DNA from: an uncultured Burkholderiales bacterium
GTDB lineage: Bacteria; Pseudomonadota; Gammaproteobacteria; Burkholderiales; Burkholderiaceae_D
Reading direction: 5' to 3'
Length of the DNA stretch: 9,059 nt
Assembly (NCBI GenBank): GCA_937872165.1
Contig: CALMOR010000220.1
Span: 1-9,059 of the forward strand
Position 1 is the first letter of the stretch, and every line of letters starts with the position of its first letter. Below, piece by piece: positions 1 to 5,336 of the stretch. The position numbers and the translations under genes are program-made. Under the pieces are notes generated by a model, which saw nothing but the letters and a program-made list of their open reading frames with translations, was not told the DNA's origin and searched no databases.

Positions 1-384
1 GTTTCGACGCAGCAGTCGAAGCTCGCCTACTTCAAGCAGAAGCGCGAAGGGGTCGACGAGTTCATCGAAGGCCAGGCCGAACGCATCGAGTACGGCGAGA
101 AGGCCGACACGGTACGCCTCATCAATCGCGCCGTCGTCAAGCGGCTGAGCGCGGGCCGCGACGCCGACGAGATCCGCGGCGACCGCATCGACTACAACAG
201 CCGGACCGAGATCTACAACGCGTTCTCGAACGGGACGTCGGGCCGCGTCAAGGTCACTCTGCAGCCGAAGATCAAGCCGGGAGCGTCCACCACCGGCGCC
301 GATGCGGCGGCGGCCCGGCCGGCCCCTTCGACGCCGATCGAGCTGAAGAAGGAACCGACGCTCGAGGCCCGGCCCGCGTCATGA
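1..384 (+). CDS. lptA: LptA, lipopolysaccharide transport periplasmic protein (C-terminal part; 5' end outside window)
   Basis: The first 127 codons of the window are the end of an open frame reading VSTQQSKLAYFKQKREG and ending PTLEARPAS with TGA at 382-384. The middle (FIEGQAERIEYGEKADTV, then DEIRGDRIDYNSRTEIYNAF) is the repeating beta-strand pattern of the OstA/LptA jellyroll. LptA forms the periplasmic bridge that carries lipopolysaccharide from the LptB2FGC complex to LptDE at the outer membrane. The signal peptide and N-terminal half lie upstream of the window. After the last beta-strand (about residue 90 of the visible part) there is a tail of roughly 35 residues rich in Ala, Pro and Lys, probably disordered. 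The stop codon overlaps the lptB start as ATGA, so the two are likely translationally coupled. Identity rests on the motif pattern together with the following lptB. Confidence 0.9.
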   Translation, partial: VSTQQSKLAYFKQKREGVDEFIEGQAERIEYGEKADTVRLINRAVVKRLSAGRDADEIRGDRIDYNSRTEIYNAFSNGTSGRVKVTLQPKIKPGASTTGADAAAARPAPSTPIELKKEPTLEARPAS

Positions 385-1220
385 TGGACAGCGTCGAGGC
401 GGTCCGTCCCGAGGCACGCGAGGTCGCGGATCCCGTCGTCGACGCGCCGGTCGAGAGGGCCGACGCGGGTACCGCTTCGAAGTCGGTGTTCGAGGCCACC
501 CATCTCAGGAAGACCTACGGCAAGCGCACGGTCGTCCAGGACGTGTCGATCACGGTCCGGAGCGGCGAGGTCGTCGGACTGCTCGGTCCGAACGGCGCCG
601 GCAAGACCACCTGCTTCTACATGATGCTCGGCCTCGTCGGCGCCGATGCGGGCTCGATCACGCTCGACGGCAACTCGCTGACGCGCCTGCCGATCCATCG
701 ACGCGCGCGTCTCGGCCTCTCGTACCTGCCGCAGGAAGCGTCGGTGTTCCGCCAGCTCGACGTCGCCGACAACATCCGCGCGGTGCTCGAGCTGCAGCGC
801 GACGATCGCGGCCGCGCGCTGTCGAGGAGCGACATCGACGCGCGGCTCGAAGCGCTGCTGGAGGACCTGCAGATCACGCACCTGCGGACCAACAGCGCGC
901 TGTCCCTGTCGGGGGGCGAGCGGCGCCGCGTCGAGATCGCGCGCGCGCTCGCGACCTCGCCGCGCTTCATCCTGCTCGACGAACCGTTCGCCGGCATCGA
1001 CCCGATCGCGGTCATCGAGATCCAGCGCATCGTGCGCTTCCTCAAGTCACGCGACATCGGCGTGCTGATCACGGACCACAACGTGCGCGAGACGCTCGGC
1101 ATCTGCGACCACGCGTACATCATCAACGCCGGTTCGGTCCTCGCGTCGGGCCGTCCCGACGAGATCGTCGGCGACGAGAGCGTGCGGCGCGTCTATCTCG
1201 GCGAACACTTCCGGATGTAG
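381..1220 (+). CDS. lptB: LptB, ATP-binding subunit of the lipopolysaccharide export ABC transporter
   Basis: This is the cytoplasmic ATPase that powers LPS extraction from the inner membrane with LptF, LptG and LptC. From the ATG at 381 (279 aa), the Walker A motif GPNGAGKTT is at about 69-77, the Q-loop Gln at 118, the signature LSGGE at 176-180, Walker B FILLDEP at 196-202 with catalytic Glu201, and the H-loop His at 233. The C-terminus YLGEHFRM is typical of LptB. The family is usually about 240 aa; here the ABC fold begins at FEATHLRKTYG (residue 37), so about 36 Ala/Val/Glu-rich residues precede it. A GTG at 486-488, just before that Phe, would give a normal-length protein. The ATG at 381 is preferred because it overlaps the lptA stop by ATGA, but neither start has a strong Shine-Dalgarno sequence. 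rpoN follows 11 bases downstream. Confidence 0.95.
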   Translation: MMDSVEAVRPEAREVADPVVDAPVERADAGTASKSVFEATHLRKTYGKRTVVQDVSITVRSGEVVGLLGPNGAGKTTCFYMMLGLVGADAGSITLDGNSLTRLPIHRRARLGLSYLPQEASVFRQLDVADNIRAVLELQRDDRGRALSRSDIDARLEALLEDLQITHLRTNSALSLSGGERRRVEIARALATSPRFILLDEPFAGIDPIAVIEIQRIVRFLKSRDIGVLITDHNVRETLGICDHAYIINAGSVLASGRPDEIVGDESVRRVYLGEHFRM

Positions 1221-1231
1221 GCCGGGCGACC

Positions 1232-2764
1232 ATGAAGCAAGTCCTCCAGCTCCGCGTATCGCAGCACCTCGCGCTGACTCCGCAACTGCAGCAGTCGATC
1301 CGTCTGCTGCAGCTGTCGACGCTCGAGCTGAACCAGGAGATCGAGGTCGCGCTGGCCGAGAACCCGCTGCTCGAGCGGATCGACGATCCGATGCACTCGG
1401 CCGTGCAGCTGAGCGGCGACGGAACGCTCAAGCGCAACAGCGCCGACGAGAACTTCGACGCGTCTTCGTCCAACTACACCGGCGACGTCTCGTCCGATGC
1501 CGCGCGCGACCACGGGTCCGAGGTCGAGGCGCCGGTCGTCACCGACTTCGAAGGCGGCGAACGGCGCGCCGACGATCTCGCGGCCACCGACTGGAACGCG
1601 AACGAGCGACGCAGCGACGGCGAGGAGGACGACCGCGACCTCGCGCACGTCAACACCGCGACCGTGACGCTGCGCGAGCACCTGCTCGGGCAGCTCGCGC
1701 TGAAGAAGCTCAACGAACGCGATCGCGGCCTCGTCGCCGTGCTGATCGAGGCGCTCGAGGAGGAAGGCTATCTCGGCGACGAGCTCGAGGACATCCTCGC
1801 GATGCTGCCCGAGGAACTGCAGATCGAGGAGCAGGAGCTGTCGACCGCACTCACTCTGCTGCAGAGCTTCGACCCGCCCGGCATCGGCGCGCGCAGCGCG
1901 TCCGAATGCCTGGCCCTGCAGCTGCGTCGCCTCGACGCCGGTCCCGCGCGCGACGCCGAGCCGGCGGTGCGCGACCTCGCGCTCAGGCTCGTGACCGGCA
2001 ACCTCGCGTTGCTCGCGGCCCGCGACTTCACGCGCCTGCGTCGCATCTATCAGTGCAGCGACGACCTGCTGCGCGACGCGCATGCGCTGATCAAGCGCCT
2101 CGCGCCGCATCCCGGCCGGGCGTTCGCCAAGCACGAGTCCAACTATGTGGTGCCCGACATCATCGTCAAGAAGATCCGCAACACGTGGCAGGCCTTCCTC
2201 AATCCCGAGGTGATGCCGAAGCTGTCGATCAACCAGGCGTATGCGCGCGTGCTCCGCGAGCAGCGCGGTACCGACGGCGCGGCCAACATGGGGTCGCGCC
2301 TGCAGGAGGCGCGCTGGCTGATCAAGAACGTGCAGCAGCGCTTCGACACGATCCTGCGGGTCGCCGAGGCGATCGTCGAACGGCAGCGCAGCTTCTTCAC
2401 GCACGGCGAGGTCGCGATGCGGCCGCTCGTGCTGCGCGAGATCGCCGACACGCTCGGGCTGCACGAGTCCACCGTGTCGCGCGTGACGACGCAGAAGTTC
2501 ATGCTGACGCCGCTCGGCGTGTTCGAACTGAAGTACTTCTTCGGCAGCCACGTCGCCACCGACGCAGGCGGTGCCGCGTCGTCGACCGCGATCCGCGCGC
2601 TGATCAAGCAGCTCGTCGGCGCCGAGAACGCGAAGAAGCCGCTGTCGGACAGCAAGATCGCCCAGATGCTCGGCGAGCAGGGTATCGTAGTCGCCCGACG
2701 AACAATCGCGAAATACCGAGAATCTTTGCGGATACCACCTGTCAGTCTTCGCAAGACTCTCTGA
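1232..2764 (+). CDS. rpoN: RNA polymerase sigma-54 factor (RpoN)
   Basis: Sigma-54 directs RNA polymerase to -24/-12 promoters that need an AAA+ activator, and controls nitrogen assimilation, motility and similar genes. The 510-aa product has the expected parts in order: the Gln/Leu-rich activator-responsive region I (residues 1 to about 50, beginning MKQVLQLRVSQHLALTPQLQ), a strongly acidic region II (about 50-150), the core-binding domain (about 160-350), a helix-turn-helix region around 399-425 (LREIADTLGLHESTVSR), and the RpoN box ARRTIAKYRE at 488-497, which reads the -24 element. Length is normal for the family. The gene follows lptB by 11 bases with only a weak G-rich ribosome site, which suggests cotranscription. 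The last 25-30 codons, over the RpoN box, use many A/T-ending codons, unlike the rest of the gene (see findings). Confidence 0.98.
   Translation: MKQVLQLRVSQHLALTPQLQQSIRLLQLSTLELNQEIEVALAENPLLERIDDPMHSAVQLSGDGTLKRNSADENFDASSSNYTGDVSSDAARDHGSEVEAPVVTDFEGGERRADDLAATDWNANERRSDGEEDDRDLAHVNTATVTLREHLLGQLALKKLNERDRGLVAVLIEALEEEGYLGDELEDILAMLPEELQIEEQELSTALTLLQSFDPPGIGARSASECLALQLRRLDAGPARDAEPAVRDLALRLVTGNLALLAARDFTRLRRIYQCSDDLLRDAHALIKRLAPHPGRAFAKHESNYVVPDIIVKKIRNTWQAFLNPEVMPKLSINQAYARVLREQRGTDGAANMGSRLQEARWLIKNVQQRFDTILRVAEAIVERQRSFFTHGEVAMRPLVLREIADTLGLHESTVSRVTTQKFMLTPLGVFELKYFFGSHVATDAGGAASSTAIRALIKQLVGAENAKKPLSDSKIAQMLGEQGIVVARRTIAKYRESLRIPPVSLRKTL
2744..2758 (+). other. Perfect small inverted repeat (hairpin) at the 3' end of rpoN
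   Basis: AGTCTT, three bases CGC, then AAGACT form a perfect 6-bp stem inside the last codons of rpoN, ending just before the stop codon. No T-run follows, so this is not a standard intrinsic terminator. It could be an mRNA processing or stability element between rpoN and hpf, a DNA operator, or chance. It lies in a locally AT-richer patch. Confidence 0.35.
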
Positions 2765-2832
2765 ACGGACGCAGCCCGCGCTGCAGCAGGCGTCGCGTCC
2801 ACCTCCCCCGCAGTCTCTTTGAAGGAGTGGCC

Positions 2833-3153
2833 ATGAACCTCACCATCAGCGGACATCATCTCGACGTGACGCCGGCGATTCGCGAATTCGTGATGAACAA
2901 ACTGGAACGGGTGAGACGCCACTTCGATCAGGTCATCGACGTCACGGTCACGGTGACGGTCGAGAAGCTGCGACAGAAGGCGGAAATCAACCTGCATCTG
3001 CGCGGCAAGGACCTGCACTGCGAGGCGATCGACGCGGATCTCTACGCGGCCATCGACCTCGTCGTCGACAAGCTGGATCGCCAGGTCGTCAAGCACAAGG
3101 AATGCCTGCAGGCGCACAACGCGGAGCCGTTGAAGCGCCAGGTCGCGGCCTGA
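2833..3153 (+). CDS. hpf: Ribosome hibernation promoting factor, short form (HPF / sigma-54 modulation protein)
   Basis: This 106-aa protein reads MNLTISGHHLDVTPAIREFV and has the beta-alpha-beta-beta-beta-alpha pattern of the HPF/YfiA ribosome-binding family. Visible elements are VIDVTVTVTVEKLRQKAEI, then LHLRGKDLHCEAIDADLYA, then a C-terminal helix ending in a short basic tail. HPF binds the 30S decoding region in stationary phase and promotes inactive 100S ribosomes. It has only the N-terminal domain and lacks the dimerisation domain of long HPFs, as in gamma- and betaproteobacteria. The start at 2833 is fixed by a strong GAAGGAG at 2821-2827. Its place between rpoN and ptsN is the classic one, which explains its older name as a sigma-54 modulation protein. 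The 68-base gap after rpoN could hold its own promoter, but I cannot point to one. Confidence 0.95.
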   Translation: MNLTISGHHLDVTPAIREFVMNKLERVRRHFDQVIDVTVTVTVEKLRQKAEINLHLRGKDLHCEAIDADLYAAIDLVVDKLDRQVVKHKECLQAHNAEPLKRQVAA

Positions 3154-3232
3154 CGCGCACCGGGCGGCGTCGGCCCGCGATGGCCCGGCACCGCCCTCGA
3201 TACACCGTGCGCGGTCGTGTGTTCGATGCATC

Positions 3233-3238
3233 TATAAT
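3233..3238 (+). promoter_or_regulatory. Candidate sigma-70 -10 element upstream of ptsN
   Basis: A perfect TATAAT lies in a short AT-rich dip (GATGCATCTATAATCC) of the otherwise very GC-rich 126-base gap between hpf and ptsN, about 42 bases before the ptsN start. No good -35 hexamer is visible 15-19 bases upstream, and there is no extended TGn. The promoter call therefore rests on the -10 and the location. It would allow ptsN-hprK expression independent of rpoN-hpf. Confidence 0.45.
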
Positions 3239-3266
3239 CCGCGCTCTTCGAAATCGGCCCCGTCCC

Positions 3267-3271
3267 GAAGG
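3267..3271 (+). promoter_or_regulatory. Shine-Dalgarno sequence supporting the upstream ptsN start
   Basis: GAAGG ends eight bases before the ATG at 3280. The other in-frame ATGs, at 3310 and 3316, have no comparable purine run, although the sequence from 3316 (MNLIGKLL) looks more like the usual PtsN N-terminus. This site favours 3280 but does not settle the matter. Confidence 0.45.
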
Positions 3272-3279
3272 CGACTGCG

Positions 3280-3786
3280 ATGCAGCCCTCCACGCGGCCA
3301 CGAGTGGTCATGTACATGAATCTGATCGGCAAGCTGCTTCCTCCGGCGAACGTCGTGCTGGACCTCGAGGCATCGAGCAAGAAGCGCGTCTTCGAACAGG
3401 CGGGTCTGCTGTTCGAAAACAATCAGGGCCTGGCACGCAGCAAGGTCTTCGACAGCCTGTTCGCACGGGAGCGGCTCGGTTCCACCGGGCTCGGACAACA
3501 GGTCGCGATCCCGCACGGCCGCATCAAGGGATTGCGCGATCCGGTGGCCGCGTTCATCCGCCTCGCGGATCCGATCCCGTTCGACGCGCCCGACGGCAAG
3601 CCCGTTGCGATCCTCGTGTTCCTGATGGTCCCCGAGCAGGCGACCCAGGCGCACCTCGAGATCCTCTCCGAACTCGCGCAGATGCTGTCGGACCCGGCGT
3701 TCCGCGAACTGTTGATCACGGCACCCGAGGCGGCGGCCGTGCATCGTCATCTGGTGGACTGGGAACCGTTCAGGCCCGCGGCCTGA
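3280..3786 (+). CDS. ptsN: PtsN, nitrogen-regulatory EIIA component (EIIA-Ntr) of the PTS
   Basis: This is the terminal phosphoryl acceptor of the nitrogen-related PTS (EI-Ntr, NPr/HPr, EIIA-Ntr). It regulates potassium transport, nitrogen and stress responses by its phosphorylation state rather than transporting sugar. The 168-aa ORF has the PTS EIIA type-2 fold signature. The phospho-acceptor His is in VAIPHGRIKGL (His79 counted from 3280), preceded by ERLGSTGLGQ and followed by the typical PVAILVFLMVPEQATQAHLEIL. Starting at 3280 gives 12 extra residues before MNLIGKLLPPANVVLDLE; starting at 3316 would give about 156 aa, closer to betaproteobacterial relatives. The good Shine-Dalgarno sequence is in front of 3280. 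A TATAAT upstream suggests a local promoter. The stop codon overlaps a mini-ORF start (TGATG) leading to hprK, consistent with an operon. Confidence 0.95.
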   Translation: MQPSTRPRVVMYMNLIGKLLPPANVVLDLEASSKKRVFEQAGLLFENNQGLARSKVFDSLFARERLGSTGLGQQVAIPHGRIKGLRDPVAAFIRLADPIPFDAPDGKPVAILVFLMVPEQATQAHLEILSELAQMLSDPAFRELLITAPEAAAVHRHLVDWEPFRPAA

Positions 3787-3821
3787 TGTCGCTCCCGTCC
3801 GCGTTCGGCGTCGACGCGTGA
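3786..3821 (+). CDS. Possible 11-codon coupling mini-ORF between ptsN and hprK
   Basis: The ptsN stop TGA shares its last base with an ATG (TGATG, 3784-3788). This opens an 11-residue frame, MSLPSAFGVDA, ending at TGA 3819-3821. That stop overlaps the GTG at 3818 (GTGA) which opens the hprK frame. The arrangement would let ribosomes finishing ptsN re-initiate and be handed on to hprK. No independent Shine-Dalgarno sequence is obvious. It may be a coincidence in GC-rich DNA, and the peptide has no recognisable function. Confidence 0.25.
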   Translation: MSLPSAFGVDA

Positions 3822-4828
3822 CGATGTCCACGATCCGCAAGCTGTTCGACGACAACCGTGAAGCGCTCGGTCTGTCGTGGATCGTCGACGAGGCGATCGA
3901 GGTCGACCCCGAGGAGCGCGCGAAGGCCGACAGCGCCCTCAAGGACGCGCACTTCGCGGTCACCGACCTGATCGGTTACTACAACCTCATCCATCCGCAT
4001 CGCATCCAGGTGATCGGCCAGCGCGAGGTCGACTACTTCACGATGCTGTCCGAACGCCGTCGCGACAGCTGGCTGCTCGACCTCGGCGAGCGGCCTCCTC
4101 CCGCGATCCTGTTCGGCGACGGCCTCTTGCCGTCGCCCGAATTCCTCGACGCCTGCGAGCGGGCGCGCATCGCGCTGATCGCGTCGACGACGCCGGCCGT
4201 CAAGCTGATCGAGTCGCTGCGTTCGTATCTGGCGAAGACGCTCGCCGATCGAACCATCATGCACGGTGTCCTGATGGACGTGCTCGGCATCGGCATCATC
4301 ATCACCGGCGAGTCCGGGCTCGGCAAGAGCGAGCTCGGACTCGAACTGATCTCGCGCGGCCACGGACTCGTGGCAGACGACGCGGTCGAACTCGCGCGCG
4401 TCGGTTCGCACACGATCGAGGGCCACTGTCCGAAGCTGTTGTCGAACCTGCTCGAGGTGCGGGGCCTGGGCCTGCTCGACATCAAGGCGATCTTCGGAGA
4501 GACCGCGGTGCGACGGAAGATCCGTCTGCGGATGATCGTGCATCTGGTCAAGCACAGCACGCTCGAAGAGGAGTACCAGAGACTGCCGCTCGACGTGCTG
4601 ACGCAGAACGTGCTCGGCATCGAGATGCGCAAGGTGGTCATCCCGGTCGGCCTCGGGCGCAACATCGCGGTGCTCACCGAGGCTGCGGTCCGCAACACCA
4701 TCCTGCAGCTGCGCGGCATCGACACCCTCGCCGACTTCATGGTCCGCCAGCAGGCGGAACTGCAGGAGAACAGCGAACCCGATCCCTTCGAATCGCCGAT
4801 GGTCCGCGCGCTCGGCGACGGAGGCTGA
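3818..4828 (+). CDS. hprK: HPr kinase/phosphorylase
   Basis: This bifunctional enzyme phosphorylates and dephosphorylates the regulatory serine of HPr. In betaproteobacteria it is encoded beside ptsN and rapZ. Counted from the GTG at 3818 (336 aa), there is an N-terminal Hpr_K_N-type domain (about 1-140), then the kinase domain. The catalytic His is in TIMHGVLMD (His149), the P-loop GESGLGKS is at 164-171, the acidic pair DD is at 187-188, and the family signature LLEVRGLGLLDIKAIFG is at about 211-227. All key residues are present. The ATG at 3824, two codons in, is an equally plausible start (MSTIRKLFDD). The GTG is listed because it overlaps the preceding mini-ORF stop (GTGA). No strong Shine-Dalgarno sequence is seen for either, which fits translational coupling to ptsN. 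The partner HPr gene is not in this window. Confidence 0.95.
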   Translation: MTMSTIRKLFDDNREALGLSWIVDEAIEVDPEERAKADSALKDAHFAVTDLIGYYNLIHPHRIQVIGQREVDYFTMLSERRRDSWLLDLGERPPPAILFGDGLLPSPEFLDACERARIALIASTTPAVKLIESLRSYLAKTLADRTIMHGVLMDVLGIGIIITGESGLGKSELGLELISRGHGLVADDAVELARVGSHTIEGHCPKLLSNLLEVRGLGLLDIKAIFGETAVRRKIRLRMIVHLVKHSTLEEEYQRLPLDVLTQNVLGIEMRKVVIPVGLGRNIAVLTEAAVRNTILQLRGIDTLADFMVRQQAELQENSEPDPFESPMVRALGDGG

Positions 4829-4835
4829 GGCACCG

Positions 4836-4862
4836 TCGACCGATGCGTCCGCATGCTCTAAT
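4836..4862 (+). promoter_or_regulatory. Candidate extended -10 promoter for the psiF-like gene, with a palindrome in its spacer
   Basis: TGCTCTAAT at 4854-4862 is an extended -10 (TGn followed by TCTAAT, one mismatch to TATAAT). TCGACC at 4836-4841 is a weak -35 (four of six) at 15-base spacing. Between them is a perfect inverted repeat ATGCG-TC-CGCAT (4843-4854), which could be an operator half-site pair. The start of transcription would fall near 4869, about 50 bases before the gene. The call comes from motif reading only. Confidence 0.35.
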
Positions 4863-4905
4863 GACGGCCGCCCCGCGACGGCGCGACGGGCCTTGCCGAT
4901 CATTC

Positions 4906-4913
4906 GAGGAGAG
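4906..4913 (+). promoter_or_regulatory. Shine-Dalgarno sequence that fixes the psiF-like start
   Basis: GAGGAGAG ends four bases before the ATG at 4918. This favours 4918 over an in-frame ATG at 4843, which would place 25 polar and basic residues ahead of the signal peptide. Confidence 0.7.
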
Positions 4914-4917
4914 TGCA

Positions 4918-5238
4918 ATGAATTCCACCCTGACCCGCGTCGCGACGCATGCCATCGCCGCGTTGATCGTCGCAGCACCGATCGTCCTGCAGCCCGCCGC
5001 GGCCGACGACAAGCCGCTGTCGTCGTCCCAGTCGAAGATGGCCGCCTGCAGCGCGCAGAACAAGGGCAAGAAGGGCGACGAATTCAAGAAGGCCCAGAGC
5101 GACTGCCTGAAGGGCGAGACCACCGCGGCCGCGACGCCGATGTCGCCGCAGGACCGCATGAAGATGTGCAGCGCGCAGAACAAGGGCAAGAAGGGCGACG
5201 ACTACAAGAAGGCGCAGAGCGACTGCCTGAAGGGCTGA
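4918..5238 (+). CDS. psiF: PsiF-repeat small secreted protein
   Basis: This is a 106-aa exported protein. Residues 1-29 form a signal peptide (MNSTLTRV, then the hydrophobic stretch AIAALIVAAPIVL, cleavage likely after PAAA before DDKP). The mature part holds two copies of the PsiF repeat, a polar Lys/Gly-rich module bounded by two cysteines: C44 to C63 and C84 to C103, each followed by LKG. Each copy is preceded by a Ser/Gln/Met stretch (SSSQSKMAAC; SPQDRMKMC). This matches the PsiF family, named for the E. coli phosphate-starvation-inducible psiF, whose molecular role is unknown. The paired cysteines may form periplasmic disulfides. The two copies are almost identical in DNA as well. The gene sits between hprK and rapZ with its own candidate promoter, a strong ribosome site and an intrinsic terminator, so it looks like an independent unit. 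No Pho box was recognised. Confidence 0.88.
   Translation: MNSTLTRVATHAIAALIVAAPIVLQPAAADDKPLSSSQSKMAACSAQNKGKKGDEFKKAQSDCLKGETTAAATPMSPQDRMKMCSAQNKGKKGDDYKKAQSDCLKG
5047..5115 (+). repeat. Intragenic repeat copy 1 (PsiF module)
   Basis: This 23-codon unit starts TGCAGCGCGCAGAACAAGGG and ends at the codons for CLKG. It recurs exactly 120 bases downstream with only three base differences by direct comparison (gaa/gac, ttc/tac and a synonymous gcc/gcg). The sequence flanking the unit is clearly diverged. Confidence 0.9.
5167..5235 (+). repeat. Intragenic repeat copy 2 (PsiF module)
   Basis: Second copy of the 69-base unit, in the same frame, ending at the last sense codon of the gene. The match to copy 1 includes nearly all synonymous positions, which points to recent duplication or gene conversion, or to shared strict codon preference. 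Confidence 0.9.
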
Positions 5239-5256
5239 CGCGACGAACCTCGCGGC

Positions 5257-5284
5257 GAAGGGCCTTCGGGCCCTTTCTTTTTTT
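5257..5284 (+). terminator. Rho-independent terminator after the psiF-like gene
   Basis: AAGGGCC, loop TTCG, GGCCCTT gives a perfect 7-bp stem (extendable by one G-T pair at its base) closed by a UUCG tetraloop. T, C and a run of seven T follow. It lies 19 bases after the psiF-like stop and 53 bases before rapZ, so readthrough from hprK/psiF into rapZ should be limited. rapZ probably needs its own promoter in 5285-5336, where I see no good -35/-10 pair. Confidence 0.9.
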
Positions 5285-5336
5285 CCATGCGACGCAGTAC
5301 CGTTACGCCCCCGACCGTCCGCATCACGACCAGAGC

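Noticed and set aside
1911..1925. Sigma-54-like GG-N10-GC motif inside rpoN
   Set aside because: TGGCCCTGCAGCTGC matches the spacing only loosely, lies deep in coding sequence, and has no gene start behind it. Such matches are expected by chance at this GC content.
1193..2551. Long minus-strand open frame opposite rpoN
   Set aside because: It lies antisense to a clearly functional rpoN. Its His/Arg/Leu/Val-rich composition is typical of mirror frames in high-GC DNA, and no domain is recognisable.
1906..3153. Long plus-strand open frame that ends with the Hpf sequence
   Set aside because: Most of it is an Arg/Ala-rich out-of-frame reading of rpoN. Only the part from 2833, behind a strong ribosome site, is the real hpf, so this is not an RpoN-Hpf fusion.
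4843..4917. Earlier in-frame ATG for the psiF-like gene
   Set aside because: It would put 25 polar and basic residues ahead of the signal peptide and lacks a ribosome site, whereas 4918 has GAGGAGAG at proper spacing.
3770..4978. Long minus-strand open frame opposite hprK
   Set aside because: Antisense to an intact hprK with all catalytic motifs. The product is Asp/Arg/His/Gln-rich with no family features.
4893..5336. RapZ frame staying open upstream into the psiF-like gene
   Set aside because: The upstream residues are a shifted reading of the PsiF repeats. The family N-terminus MRVILVTGMSGSGKS begins exactly at the ATG at 5337.
5285..5336. Possible rapZ promoter after the terminator (TTTCCA near 5282)
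   Set aside because: No acceptable -10 hexamer occurs at suitable spacing, so it is not listed as a feature even though a promoter is expected here.
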